Shown here: one piece after another, positions 44,320-51,728 of the stretch
Numbering within the stretch: the first letter of the stretch is position 1
Layout: each line of letters begins with the position of its first letter
From: Ilumatobacteraceae bacterium
GTDB lineage: Bacteria; Actinomycetota; Acidimicrobiia; Acidimicrobiales; Ilumatobacteraceae
Assembly: GCA_025463305.1 (NCBI GenBank)
Contig: JAOBWK010000097.1
Coordinates: 3,519-67,518, forward strand
DNA: 64,000 bases
Direction: 5' to 3'
The notes under the pieces: model-generated
Databases searched by the model: none
What the model saw: only the letters and a program-made list of their open reading frames with translations
Told to the model about the DNA's origin: nothing
Made by a program: the position numbers and the translations under genes

Positions 44320-45141
44320 TCACAGGCTCTGCCAGGTCGCCGGACGTCCCTCACGGAACGCCTCGAACGCTGCGGTCATCTCGCCCGTCGCCGTCAGCAT
44401 GATCTGCGTCCGGTTCTCCATGTCCAACGCATGCCGCATCGACGGCGCGTCGATGGTCTGCCACATCGTCTCCTTCGTCATCCACACCGCGAGCGGCGAG
44501 AGGGCAGCGATCTGCCGAGCCGTCACGAGAGCGCGCTCGATCAATGCATCCTGCGCGACCACGTCGAGCACCAGGTCCATCCGCCGTGCCTCCTCGGCGT
44601 CGAAGATCCGACCGGTGAGCATCAACTCCGCCGCACGCGACGCGCCGACCAGTCGGGGCAGCAGGTAGCTGGTTCCCATGTCGCAGGCCGAGACGCCGAG
44701 GGTGATGAACACAGCTCCGAACCGTGCCGTCGGTGCTGCGAACCTGATGTCACACGACAGCGCGAGCGCGAACCCGCCACCGACAGCCACACCGTTGATC
44801 GCCGCGATCACCGGCTGACGAAGCCGATGGATCCGCTCGTGGAGCGATGCGAGGTGCTCCTGTGTCACGAAGTTCCTGGGGATCGCCGCCATGCCCTCGG
44901 TGCCCGGCGCCCCGGTCTCTCCGGGAACACCCTTGATGTCGGCGCCGGCGCAGAACCCGCGCCCGGCACCGGTCAGCACGATGACCCGAACGGATCGATC
45001 CGCGCCGAGCGTCTCGAAGGTGTGGTGCAGATCGGCGATCAGTCCTTGGCTGAGCGCATTGAGCCGGTCGGGCCGGTTCATGGTCACCACCACGATGCCC
45101 GGCTCGACCTCCTCGATCTCGACGTTGGTCGATGTGGCCAC
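44320..45141 (-). CDS. Enoyl-CoA hydratase/isomerase family protein
   Basis: The 273-residue crotonase homolog carries VVVTMNRPDRLNALSQGL, LTGAGRGFCAGADIKGV and AINGVAVGGGFALALSCDIR for the oxyanion hole. ITLGVSACDMGTSYLLPRLV then lacks the usual second Glu at 'PE', with Gly-Val-Ser there. GTG 45141 has GAGGGG seven bases upstream. It is convergent with the TetR gene, and its promoter region holds TAACGCGTTA. A specialised isomerase or hydratase step is likely; loss of one Glu suggests it may not be a simple hydratase. Confidence 0.88.
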   Translation of the reverse strand: MATSTNVEIEEVEPGIVVVTMNRPDRLNALSQGLIADLHHTFETLGADRSVRVIVLTGAGRGFCAGADIKGVPGETGAPGTEGMAAIPRNFVTQEHLASLHERIHRLRQPVIAAINGVAVGGGFALALSCDIRFAAPTARFGAVFITLGVSACDMGTSYLLPRLVGASRAAELMLTGRIFDAEEARRMDLVLDVVAQDALIERALVTARQIAALSPLAVWMTKETMWQTIDAPSMRHALDMENRTQIMLTATGEMTAAFEAFREGRPATWQSL

Positions 45142-45227
45142 GCTGCAACCCCTCTCGTCGGTGAGCAAGACCCTGCCACTGGTGCAGCATCACCGCGTCC
45201 GCGGGCGGGTCTCGACACGCAGTACAA

Positions 45228-45237
45228 TAACGCGTTA
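45228..45237. promoter_or_regulatory. TAACGCGTTA palindrome, candidate TetR operator
   Basis: This perfect palindrome lies 87 bases upstream of the enoyl-CoA hydratase start and overlaps a TATTGT -10-like element on the minus strand. It shares the TAAC-NN-GTTA form with the site at 43653. Confidence 0.6.
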
Positions 45238-45358
45238 CTGCATCACTCGTCACCGGGCGACATCTGGCGCCCGCTTGGCCGTTGGACGCCGCTGATCGGG
45301 CGTGTATTCTCTGGTCCTTCGGCGGCCCTGGACCCTGGCGTGCCGAGATGGGGCAGCG

Positions 45359-45517
45359 ATGGACGAGCGTGTGCACGAGTGGTTCGCGGGGCTGTCGCCC
45401 GGCGAGCAGCTGGAGGTCCGAGCAGCGGTCGTGGCGCTTCCGGCGTGGCTCGTGAACTCGATGGCCGAGAGCGACGTGAACGTCCTCGAGCTGGCCGAGT
45501 ACCTCCGTACGCCCTGA
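45359..45517 (+). CDS. Small hypothetical protein
   Basis: From ATG 45359 the frame encodes 52 residues: MDERVHEWFAGLSPGEQLEV, then RAAVVALPAWLVNSMAESDV. It is acidic and helical, with no membrane segment. A longer frame opens at 45302 but reads through GC-rich promoter-like sequence. It precedes the GAF-ANTAR genes in the same direction. The balance of residues looks coding, but no family is recognised. Confidence 0.5.
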   Translation: MDERVHEWFAGLSPGEQLEVRAAVVALPAWLVNSMAESDVNVLELAEYLRTP

Positions 45518-45576
45518 CACGCGGCGAGCCCGTACTCGACAGCAATCGATCTCGGGTTCCGTGCGAAGATGACCCG

Positions 45577-46296
45577 ATGGATGAGCAACGCCTCGGGAGG
45601 CTCCTTCTGTCCTTGCAGCACCTGCGCGGCTCGGCGTCGGTCCTGCAGCGGGTGTGTTCGATCTGTGCGGCAACGCTCGGCGTCGACGGTGCGGGGGTGT
45701 CGCAGTACATCGACGGCGACCATCGCCCGTTGGCCGCATCCGATGCGAACGTCATCACGTTCGAGGCGATGCAAGCCCGGCTCCGGGAGGGACCCGGCAT
45801 CGACGTCGTCTCGACCAAGCGACCCTCGATGGTGCCCGACCTCCGGTCGAGGAACTCGCATGATCGCTGGCCGACGTTCGCTCCGGCGGCCCTCCAGAGT
45901 GGTGTCGGCGCCGTGTTCGCGTTCCCGTTGTTCACGCAAGGCGTCGCGGTCGGTGCGCTCGACCTATACGCGGCCGAAGCCGGCGAACTCGACGACAACG
46001 AGGTCGAGGATGCGCTGATCCTCGCCGACCTGGCCGGGCTCGCCGTGGTGGGACATCTCGACGAGACATCCATCGACGGTGTCGATGCGTCGACGGAGCC
46101 ACAGGAACCCTGGGCGTACGCGGCGGTGGTCCACCACGCGTCGGGCATGGTCTCCGAGCAGCTCGAGATCGATGTCGGCAGCGCGCTGCTGAGGCTGCGG
46201 GCGGTGGCGTTCGCGACGGACCGGGACGTCGCCGACATCGCCAGGGACATCGTTGCCCGCCGGCTCCGGCTCGACGCGTGGAGCGCAGAAGGCTGA
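45577..46296 (+). CDS. GAF-ANTAR RNA-binding regulator 1
   Basis: The 239-residue protein has a GAF domain (about 15-160; RVCSICAATLGVDGAGVSQY, RWPTFAPAALQSGVGAVFAF, FTQGVAVGALDLY). A C-terminal ANTAR domain (about 180-235; HHASGMVSEQLEIDVGSALL, then RLRAVAFATDRDVADIARDI) follows. ANTAR domains bind RNA hairpins with six-base loops and act as antiterminators, usually controlled by the sensory domain. The usual A-x-G-M core is present as SGMVSEQ. It overlaps the next gene as TGATG. Confidence 0.88.
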   Translation: MDEQRLGRLLLSLQHLRGSASVLQRVCSICAATLGVDGAGVSQYIDGDHRPLAASDANVITFEAMQARLREGPGIDVVSTKRPSMVPDLRSRNSHDRWPTFAPAALQSGVGAVFAFPLFTQGVAVGALDLYAAEAGELDDNEVEDALILADLAGLAVVGHLDETSIDGVDASTEPQEPWAYAAVVHHASGMVSEQLEIDVGSALLRLRAVAFATDRDVADIARDIVARRLRLDAWSAEG

Positions 46297-47036
46297 TGGC
46301 GGACATGTCGGATGGAGACGCTGGACGCACCGTCGAGGAGACGTCGACGGTGATCGATGCGTTCGTCCGACTGTCGGACACCCTGGTCGACGACTACGAC
46401 GTCATCGACTTCCTGACCTACCTCACCCAGCGCTGCGTGGAGTTCAGCCACGCGGACGAGGCCTCGGTGATGCTCGCCGCACCCGGCGGGCGGCTGCACC
46501 ACATCGCCTCCTCGACCGAGCGGAGCCGCCTGCTCGAGCTGTTCGAAGTCCAGAACGACGACGGCCCGTGCCTCGACGCCTATCGCTCCGGCGAGGTCGT
46601 CGCCGCGGCGGACCTGACCCTCGAGGCGGAACGCTGGCCGACGTTCACGCCGGAGGCACTGGGTGTCGGCTTTCGATCCGTGTACAGCGTTCCGCTCCGG
46701 CTCCGCACCGACGTGATCGGCGCGCTCAACCTGCTCTGCGTCGACGACGGCAGCCTGTCCGCCCCCGACGCCCGCCTCGTGCGCGCGCTCGCCGACATCG
46801 CCACCATCGGCGTCCTGCAGGAGCGGACCATCAGCCGATCGCAGTCGATGGCGTCCGGCCTGCAGACCGCGCTCACCAGCCGGATCCAGATCGAGCAGGC
46901 CAAGGGCATCCTCGCGGAACGCGTCCGGATCTCCATCGACGAGGCGTTCGATCGGCTCCGCACGCACGCCCGCCAGAACCGTCTGCGCCTCACCGACGTG
47001 GCGATCGGCGTGATCGACCGCACCATCACGCTCTGA
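46296..47036 (+). CDS. GAF-ANTAR RNA-binding regulator 2
   Basis: The 246-residue paralog starts at ATG 46296, overlapping the previous stop. It has a GAF domain (FLTYLTQRCVEFSHADEASV, DDGPCLDAYRSGEVVAAADL, FRSVYSVPLRLRTDVIGALN) and an ANTAR domain (RIQIEQAKGILAERVRISID, then EAFDRLRTHARQNRLRLTDV). The QAKGILAER core is the standard ANTAR helix. Cys residues in the GAF domain (GPCL, RCVEF) could be redox or ligand sites. Two ANTAR proteins translated as a pair may act together on the same RNA targets. Confidence 0.92.
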   Translation: MADMSDGDAGRTVEETSTVIDAFVRLSDTLVDDYDVIDFLTYLTQRCVEFSHADEASVMLAAPGGRLHHIASSTERSRLLELFEVQNDDGPCLDAYRSGEVVAAADLTLEAERWPTFTPEALGVGFRSVYSVPLRLRTDVIGALNLLCVDDGSLSAPDARLVRALADIATIGVLQERTISRSQSMASGLQTALTSRIQIEQAKGILAERVRISIDEAFDRLRTHARQNRLRLTDVAIGVIDRTITL

Positions 47037-47129
47037 TCCGTCGGATCGCCGCTCATCTCCAGGGGGATCCGGCCGATACACGAGTCAGCGGGTCGGTCGG
47101 CCCGGGGCATCGACGGTGGAGGCGCTCGG

Positions 47130-47504
47130 ATGACGGTCGGTCAGGTCACGCTCCAGTCGCGGCGTCCGCACACCTGGTGGCACGTGCTGCGCTCGCCAGC
47201 GGTCGCCATCCTCTACGGGGTCGCATTCGCGGTCAGCGTCGGACTGGCGATCGGGGACATCCGCTGGATCGCGAGCAACGGGCACCAGCTGCCCCTCGGC
47301 GGACAGATCGGACTGGACCTGATGTTCTCAGTTCTGCTGGCGGCGTTCGGCGCGGTGACGACGGCCGTCGTCGTTCAACGCGCGCTGCCGGCCGGCGACG
47401 ACACGATCCCGGCCTCGACGGCGAGCCGTCGAGCGGCATGGATCGTCGGCGTCGGCGTGGCGCACATCGCCGTCGGCGTGATCATCAACCTCGCGACGCC
47501 CTGA
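47130..47504 (+). CDS. Small membrane protein, three helices
   Basis: The 124-residue protein begins at ATG 47130 with GGAGG seven bases upstream. Hydrophobic segments lie near residues 24-43 (SPAVAILYGVAFAVSVGLAI), 57-83 (GQIGLDLMFSVLLAAFGAVT) and 103-122 (AWIVGVGVAHIAVGVIINLA). No family is recognised. It follows the GAF-ANTAR pair by 93 bases in the same direction and could be under their control. Confidence 0.7.
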   Translation: MTVGQVTLQSRRPHTWWHVLRSPAVAILYGVAFAVSVGLAIGDIRWIASNGHQLPLGGQIGLDLMFSVLLAAFGAVTTAVVVQRALPAGDDTIPASTASRRAAWIVGVGVAHIAVGVIINLATP

Positions 47505-47572
47505 CGATCGCCACGCCCTGACGGTCACAGTCCGGGGCGCACGCCGTTGCCCTGGTTTGGGAGACTCCGGGC

Positions 47573-49762
47573 GTGAACGAACCCACGCCTCCGGTGATCA
47601 CCACGTTCGACGACGCGCGGCGGGCGGTGGCCGACGGGATGGCTGCCGCCGACGCAGCCGGTGCGCTGGTCGCGACGCTCACACCGGACGAGCGGCTGTG
47701 GTGCCTCGACGGCGACGCGCCGACGTGGGCGGGGCTGAAGTTCCTCAGCCATGACGGCTACCACAAGGCACCGTTCGTCGCCGCCGAGGTCGATCGTGTC
47801 GGGCTCCCGGGGATCCGGTTCAGCGACGGTCCGCGTGGCGCAGTGGTCGGGAACGCGACCTGCTTCCCCGTGTCGATGGCTCGGGGCGCGACGTGGGATC
47901 CCGAGCTCGAGGCGCGCGTCGGCGATGTGATCGGGCGCGAGCTCCGAGCCATCGGTGCGAACCTGACGGGGGCGGTGTGCGTGAACCTGCTCCGGCATCC
48001 GGCGTGGGGCCGCGCCCAGGAGACGTACGGGGAGGACCCGCACCACGTCGGTGAGATGGGCGCGGCCCTGACCCGCGGGCTGCAGCGGCATGTGATGGCG
48101 AACGTCAAGCACTTCGCCTGCAACTCGATGGAGAACGCCCGCTTCAGCGTCGACATCGAGGTCGACGACGTGGCGCTGCACGAGGTGTACCTCCCGCACT
48201 TCCGGCGCATCGTCGACGAGGGGGTGGCGTCGGTGATGTCCGCCTACAACAGTGTGAACGGCGAGTGGGCCGGCCAGAACTGCGCCCTGCTGACCGACGT
48301 GCTCCGCGGCGAATGGGGGTTCGAGGGGTTCGTCATCTCCGACTGGATCTTCGGGCTCCGCGACGCGGCCACCTCGCTCACGGCGGGGCTCGACGTCGAG
48401 ATGCCGTACCGGATGGTCAGGGCGGCGCACCTCCCCGCTGCGCTCGAGCGCGGCGACGCGTCGTGGGACGACGTCGACCGCGCCGTGGAGCGCGTCGTCG
48501 CCACCCTGCTCCGCTTCGACGATGTCCTCTCGGCGCCCTCACCGTCGCGCGCCGTGCTCGGCTCGCCCGAGCACCGCACCCTCGCACGGGAAGTCGCCGC
48601 ACGGTCGGTGGTGCTGCTGCGCAACGAGCCGGTCGACGGCTCGCCGGTGCTGCCGATGGCGGCCGACCGCTCGACGGCCGTGATCGGCCGCCTCGCCGCG
48701 TCGGTCAACGTCGGTGACGGCGGGTCGAGCGATGTCTGGGACCTCGAGTGCCGCACGGTGCTCGACGGGCTCCGCGCCGCGCTCGAGCACGTCGAGTTCG
48801 ACGATGGTTCGGACATCGCCCGTGCGGCCGAGATCGCCGCGGCAGCCGACATCGCGATCGTCGTCGTCGGGTACACGTTCGTCGACGAGGGAGAGTACAT
48901 CGGCGAGACCGACCGCACCCTGGTGTCGCTGTTCCCCGCCGCCGACGAACCCGATGTGGTCGATCTGTACCAGGGCGCGCTCGAGCAGGTCGCCCCGATC
49001 GTCAAGCCCGCCCATCTCTCGGCGCGGCCGCAGATGTTCAGCCGAGGTGGTGATCGCACGTCGCTGCGCCTGCCGGCTGACGATGTCGCGCTGATCCGCG
49101 CGGTCGCCGCTGCCAACCAGCGCACGGTGGTGGTGATCCAGGCCGGCAGTGCGGTCATCGCCACTGAATGGATCGACTCGGTGGCCGCTGTCGTCCAGGC
49201 GTGGTACGGCGGCTGTGAGGCCGGGCCCGGCTTGGCCGACGTGTTGCTCGGGGTGATCGACCCGTCGGCGCGCCTGCCGTTCAGCGTGCCCGTCGACGAG
49301 TCGCAGCTGCCCGGCTTCGACGCGAACGCGAAGCAGTTCACGTACGACCGCTGGCACGGCTGGTGGCACCTTGCCCGCAACGGCACGCCGGCAGCGTTCC
49401 CGTTCGGCTTCGGACTGTCCTACACGACGTTCGCGATCACCGACGTCGAGGTGTCCGTCGACAGCGCGGTGATCGCGGTTCGCGGCGCGGTGCGCAACAC
49501 CGGCCATCGCGACGGCGCCGATGTCGTGCAGGTGTACGCGGAGCTGCCCGACCCCGACGCGCCGGCGCGACTCGTCGGCTTCGTCCGGCTCGTCGCGTCC
49601 GCCGGCACCACGGAGCGGTTCGACCTCGCCCTGCCGCTGGACCGGTTGGCGACGCGCGATCCGGTCGCCCGGGCGTGGCGTCCCGCGTCGGGCGCCCATC
49701 GCATCGTCGTCGCTCGGTTCGCCGGTGACCCCGGCGCGTCGGCGGTCACCATCGCCGTCTGA
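47573..49762 (+). CDS. Family 3 glycoside hydrolase (beta-glucosidase type)
   Basis: The 729-residue protein has GH3 layout. The catalytic TIM barrel (about 60-340) includes GLPGIRFSDGPRG, VNLLRHPAWGRAQETYGEDP and ANVKHFACNSMENARFSVDI, with the nucleophile Asp near 257 in GFVISDWIFG. A second domain carries ARSVVLLRNEP, GDGGSSDVWD and PSARLPFSVP. A C-terminal FN3-like domain starts with FGFGLSYTTFAITDVEV. There is no signal peptide, so it acts on imported oligosaccharides or glycosides. GTG 47573 has GGGAGA upstream. Confidence 0.92.
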   Translation: MNEPTPPVITTFDDARRAVADGMAAADAAGALVATLTPDERLWCLDGDAPTWAGLKFLSHDGYHKAPFVAAEVDRVGLPGIRFSDGPRGAVVGNATCFPVSMARGATWDPELEARVGDVIGRELRAIGANLTGAVCVNLLRHPAWGRAQETYGEDPHHVGEMGAALTRGLQRHVMANVKHFACNSMENARFSVDIEVDDVALHEVYLPHFRRIVDEGVASVMSAYNSVNGEWAGQNCALLTDVLRGEWGFEGFVISDWIFGLRDAATSLTAGLDVEMPYRMVRAAHLPAALERGDASWDDVDRAVERVVATLLRFDDVLSAPSPSRAVLGSPEHRTLAREVAARSVVLLRNEPVDGSPVLPMAADRSTAVIGRLAASVNVGDGGSSDVWDLECRTVLDGLRAALEHVEFDDGSDIARAAEIAAAADIAIVVVGYTFVDEGEYIGETDRTLVSLFPAADEPDVVDLYQGALEQVAPIVKPAHLSARPQMFSRGGDRTSLRLPADDVALIRAVAAANQRTVVVIQAGSAVIATEWIDSVAAVVQAWYGGCEAGPGLADVLLGVIDPSARLPFSVPVDESQLPGFDANAKQFTYDRWHGWWHLARNGTPAAFPFGFGLSYTTFAITDVEVSVDSAVIAVRGAVRNTGHRDGADVVQVYAELPDPDAPARLVGFVRLVASAGTTERFDLALPLDRLATRDPVARAWRPASGAHRIVVARFAGDPGASAVTIAV

Positions 49763-50279
49763 GCCGACACCGTCTGAGCCAAACCCAACCCTGACCGCGA
49801 CGAAACGTTGGCACAGCGCACGCGAAGCAGGTGTTGACTTCCGCGGCCGATGGATGGACGATGGGTTCGCAAGGCACATCTCAACAGCCCATCCAGCATC
49901 GGAGGTTCCCTGATGAGGTATCGATCCATCGAGCGATCACCGCCTGCATGAGCAACGGCCCTCGGGCCGTTTGCAGCTCAGAGGCACGACTGATCGGCCG
50001 CTCGCAGAAATGGCGCGAGCCAGACGTGACGCGACAGTCACATCGCCGACACCGGGAGGGACCCGGTCCTGCCGCCGACACGGCGTCCACCGCATTTCTC
50101 TGACCAATGCGGCGCGATCGACCGTGCTTCCGAGCGACCACAACTCATGAGCATCAGCTGCGGGGTCCTTTGTCGGACCCCGTAGTCGCGTCTGTCCCCG
50201 CACCGCGCGCAGCCCGACGGATCGCCGACGCGTGCCAGACTTCCATCGCACGGGATGCACCATGCGCGAGGGGGAATCC
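49763..50279. other. 517-base region without an assigned gene
   Basis: No protein gene is supported here. The region holds a TTGACT element at 49834-49839 and GGAGG at 49901-49905 in front of a 12-codon ATG frame (49913-49951). The hairpin AACGGCCC/GGGCCGTT follows at 49954-49971. A second hairpin, CGGGGTCC with loop TTTGTC and GGACCCCG, lies at 50161-50182. It could be a leader or untranslated RNA, but the evidence is weak. Confidence 0.4.
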
Positions 50280-50753
50280 ATGTTCGGACGCCACAAGCTC
50301 ACCCACGACGGGATCGCGACGGTGGTGTCGTGCTCGAACGCAGCGCACAACATGGCGATCACCGGCGCCGGTTACACCCGGTGTGAGTACGACCTCGTGG
50401 TCGACGTGCAGACCGACGGCGTTCCACCGTTCCGCACCGAGACCAGCCACTGGTTCGCCGACCTGTTCTCACCGAACCCCGGTGATCAGCTCACGGTGCG
50501 CTGCAACCCGGAGACCAAGGACGTCGAGATCGACATCTCCCGGGATCCGCGGTTCGACCCCGCGCTGCACATGGCCGCGGAGCAGCACGCGATCGACGCG
50601 CAACGCGCCGCCGATCTCGCCGCACCCCCCGGCACGCCTCCGGCCGGTCAGGGACCGCAGACCGGGTGGGACGACGGGCTCGATCCCGAGCTGCGCGCGC
50701 TGATGCAGAACGAGGAGAACGAGCGGCGCGGCGGCGGCTCGCCCACAGGGTGA
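50280..50753 (+). CDS. Hypothetical protein with SHOCT-like or disordered tail
   Basis: From ATG 50280 (MFGRHKLTHDGI), preceded by GAGGGGGAAT, the product is 157 residues. The N-terminal half has beta-rich sequence (GIATVVSCSNAAHNMAITGA, YDLVVDVQTDGVPPFRTETS, LTVRCNPETKDVEIDI). The C-terminal half is acidic and Pro/Gly-rich (PGTPPAGQGPQTGWDDGLDP, then ELRALMQNEENERRGGGSP). No transmembrane segment is present. The family is not recognised; it stands alone. Confidence 0.65.
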   Translation: MFGRHKLTHDGIATVVSCSNAAHNMAITGAGYTRCEYDLVVDVQTDGVPPFRTETSHWFADLFSPNPGDQLTVRCNPETKDVEIDISRDPRFDPALHMAAEQHAIDAQRAADLAAPPGTPPAGQGPQTGWDDGLDPELRALMQNEENERRGGGSPTG

Positions 50754-50757
50754 ACCC

Positions 50758-51627
50758 TCACCCTCCCGTCATGAACGTGAAGAACGAGAGCTGCGTTCCG
50801 TAGGCGACGAGCACGTCGCCGTCCCAGAGAGCCATGTCGACCGAGGCGTAGCCGTCGCCGGCCCACCGAGCGGTGTTGTGAGCGAGCACCCACGGGCTCC
50901 TGCACTCACCACACAGGTGGACCGTGAGATCGACGCTCGGTCCGAACCACGGCCGGTCCACCGGGCCGAGGCGTTGGCCGATCGCGCCCGGCATCGTGTC
51001 GGCGAGCACGATCATCGCGAGGGGATCGACGCGCGACCGGTCGTCGACCCAGGGCGTGTCGTCGAACCGGTACCAGATCGCCACCTCCGCGGTCCGGTCG
51101 TCGACGACCTCCCAGGGTGCCGCGCCGGACGCAGCCCGCCCTTCGACGCGGGTTGCCCAGAACGCGTTCTGTTCGGTCACCGGCACATGTGGGGGCGGCG
51201 GGTCGCGGAACGACGGGCACTCCTCGGGCCGAGGGACGTCGGGAGCGCGTAGCTCGGTGAAGGCGAAACCCTCGCGTGTGGTGCCGAACACGGCAGTCGT
51301 GATGTGCCCGGCCTTCGCACCGGGGTTGCGGATGTGGGCGCGCACGTGCGACATCGATCGGCCTCGGCGGAGGATCTCGACCTCGATCTCGAGCTCACCG
51401 TCGGCCACCTGGCCGACGAACACGGTGTGCATCGTCCGCAACGTCTGCCCGGGATCGCCGAGCGAATCGGCCATCGCGCGCAGCGCGATGGCCGTGATGA
51501 TGCCACCCTGGGGAAGCGGTCGCAGGTTCCACGAGGCGTCGAGGAACGCCCGATGCCGACCGTCGGCGATGCGCTCGACGGAGGTGGCGGCTGCGAACGG
51601 CGTCACGCCCAGGAAAGGTAGTCGCAC
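50758..51627 (-). CDS. Acyl-CoA thioesterase-like (double hotdog) protein
   Basis: The 289-residue protein has the tandem hotdog layout of thioesterase-superfamily (TesB/4HBT_3) proteins: DASWNLRPLPQGGIITAIAL at the N-terminal hotdog helix, HTVFVGQVADGELEIEVEIL, GRSMSHVRAHIRNPGAKAGH. The second hotdog has DPLAMIVLADTMPGAIG and GPSVDLTVHLCGECRSPWVL. I used GTG 51627; GTG 51660 is possible. It is convergent with the hypothetical gene and divergent from the channel gene. A role in acyl-CoA turnover fits the many acyl-CoA genes in the window. Confidence 0.82.
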   Translation of the reverse strand: MRLPFLGVTPFAAATSVERIADGRHRAFLDASWNLRPLPQGGIITAIALRAMADSLGDPGQTLRTMHTVFVGQVADGELEIEVEILRRGRSMSHVRAHIRNPGAKAGHITTAVFGTTREGFAFTELRAPDVPRPEECPSFRDPPPPHVPVTEQNAFWATRVEGRAASGAAPWEVVDDRTAEVAIWYRFDDTPWVDDRSRVDPLAMIVLADTMPGAIGQRLGPVDRPWFGPSVDLTVHLCGECRSPWVLAHNTARWAGDGYASVDMALWDGDVLVAYGTQLSFFTFMTGG

Positions 51628-51728
51628 CCGAGGTGGCGCCCGCCGAGGATGACGCGCGGTGACACAGTTCAAAACACCCGAACCCGCATTCACGGTTGAC
51701 CTCGGCCGGCATGGCACAGTAGGCAGCC

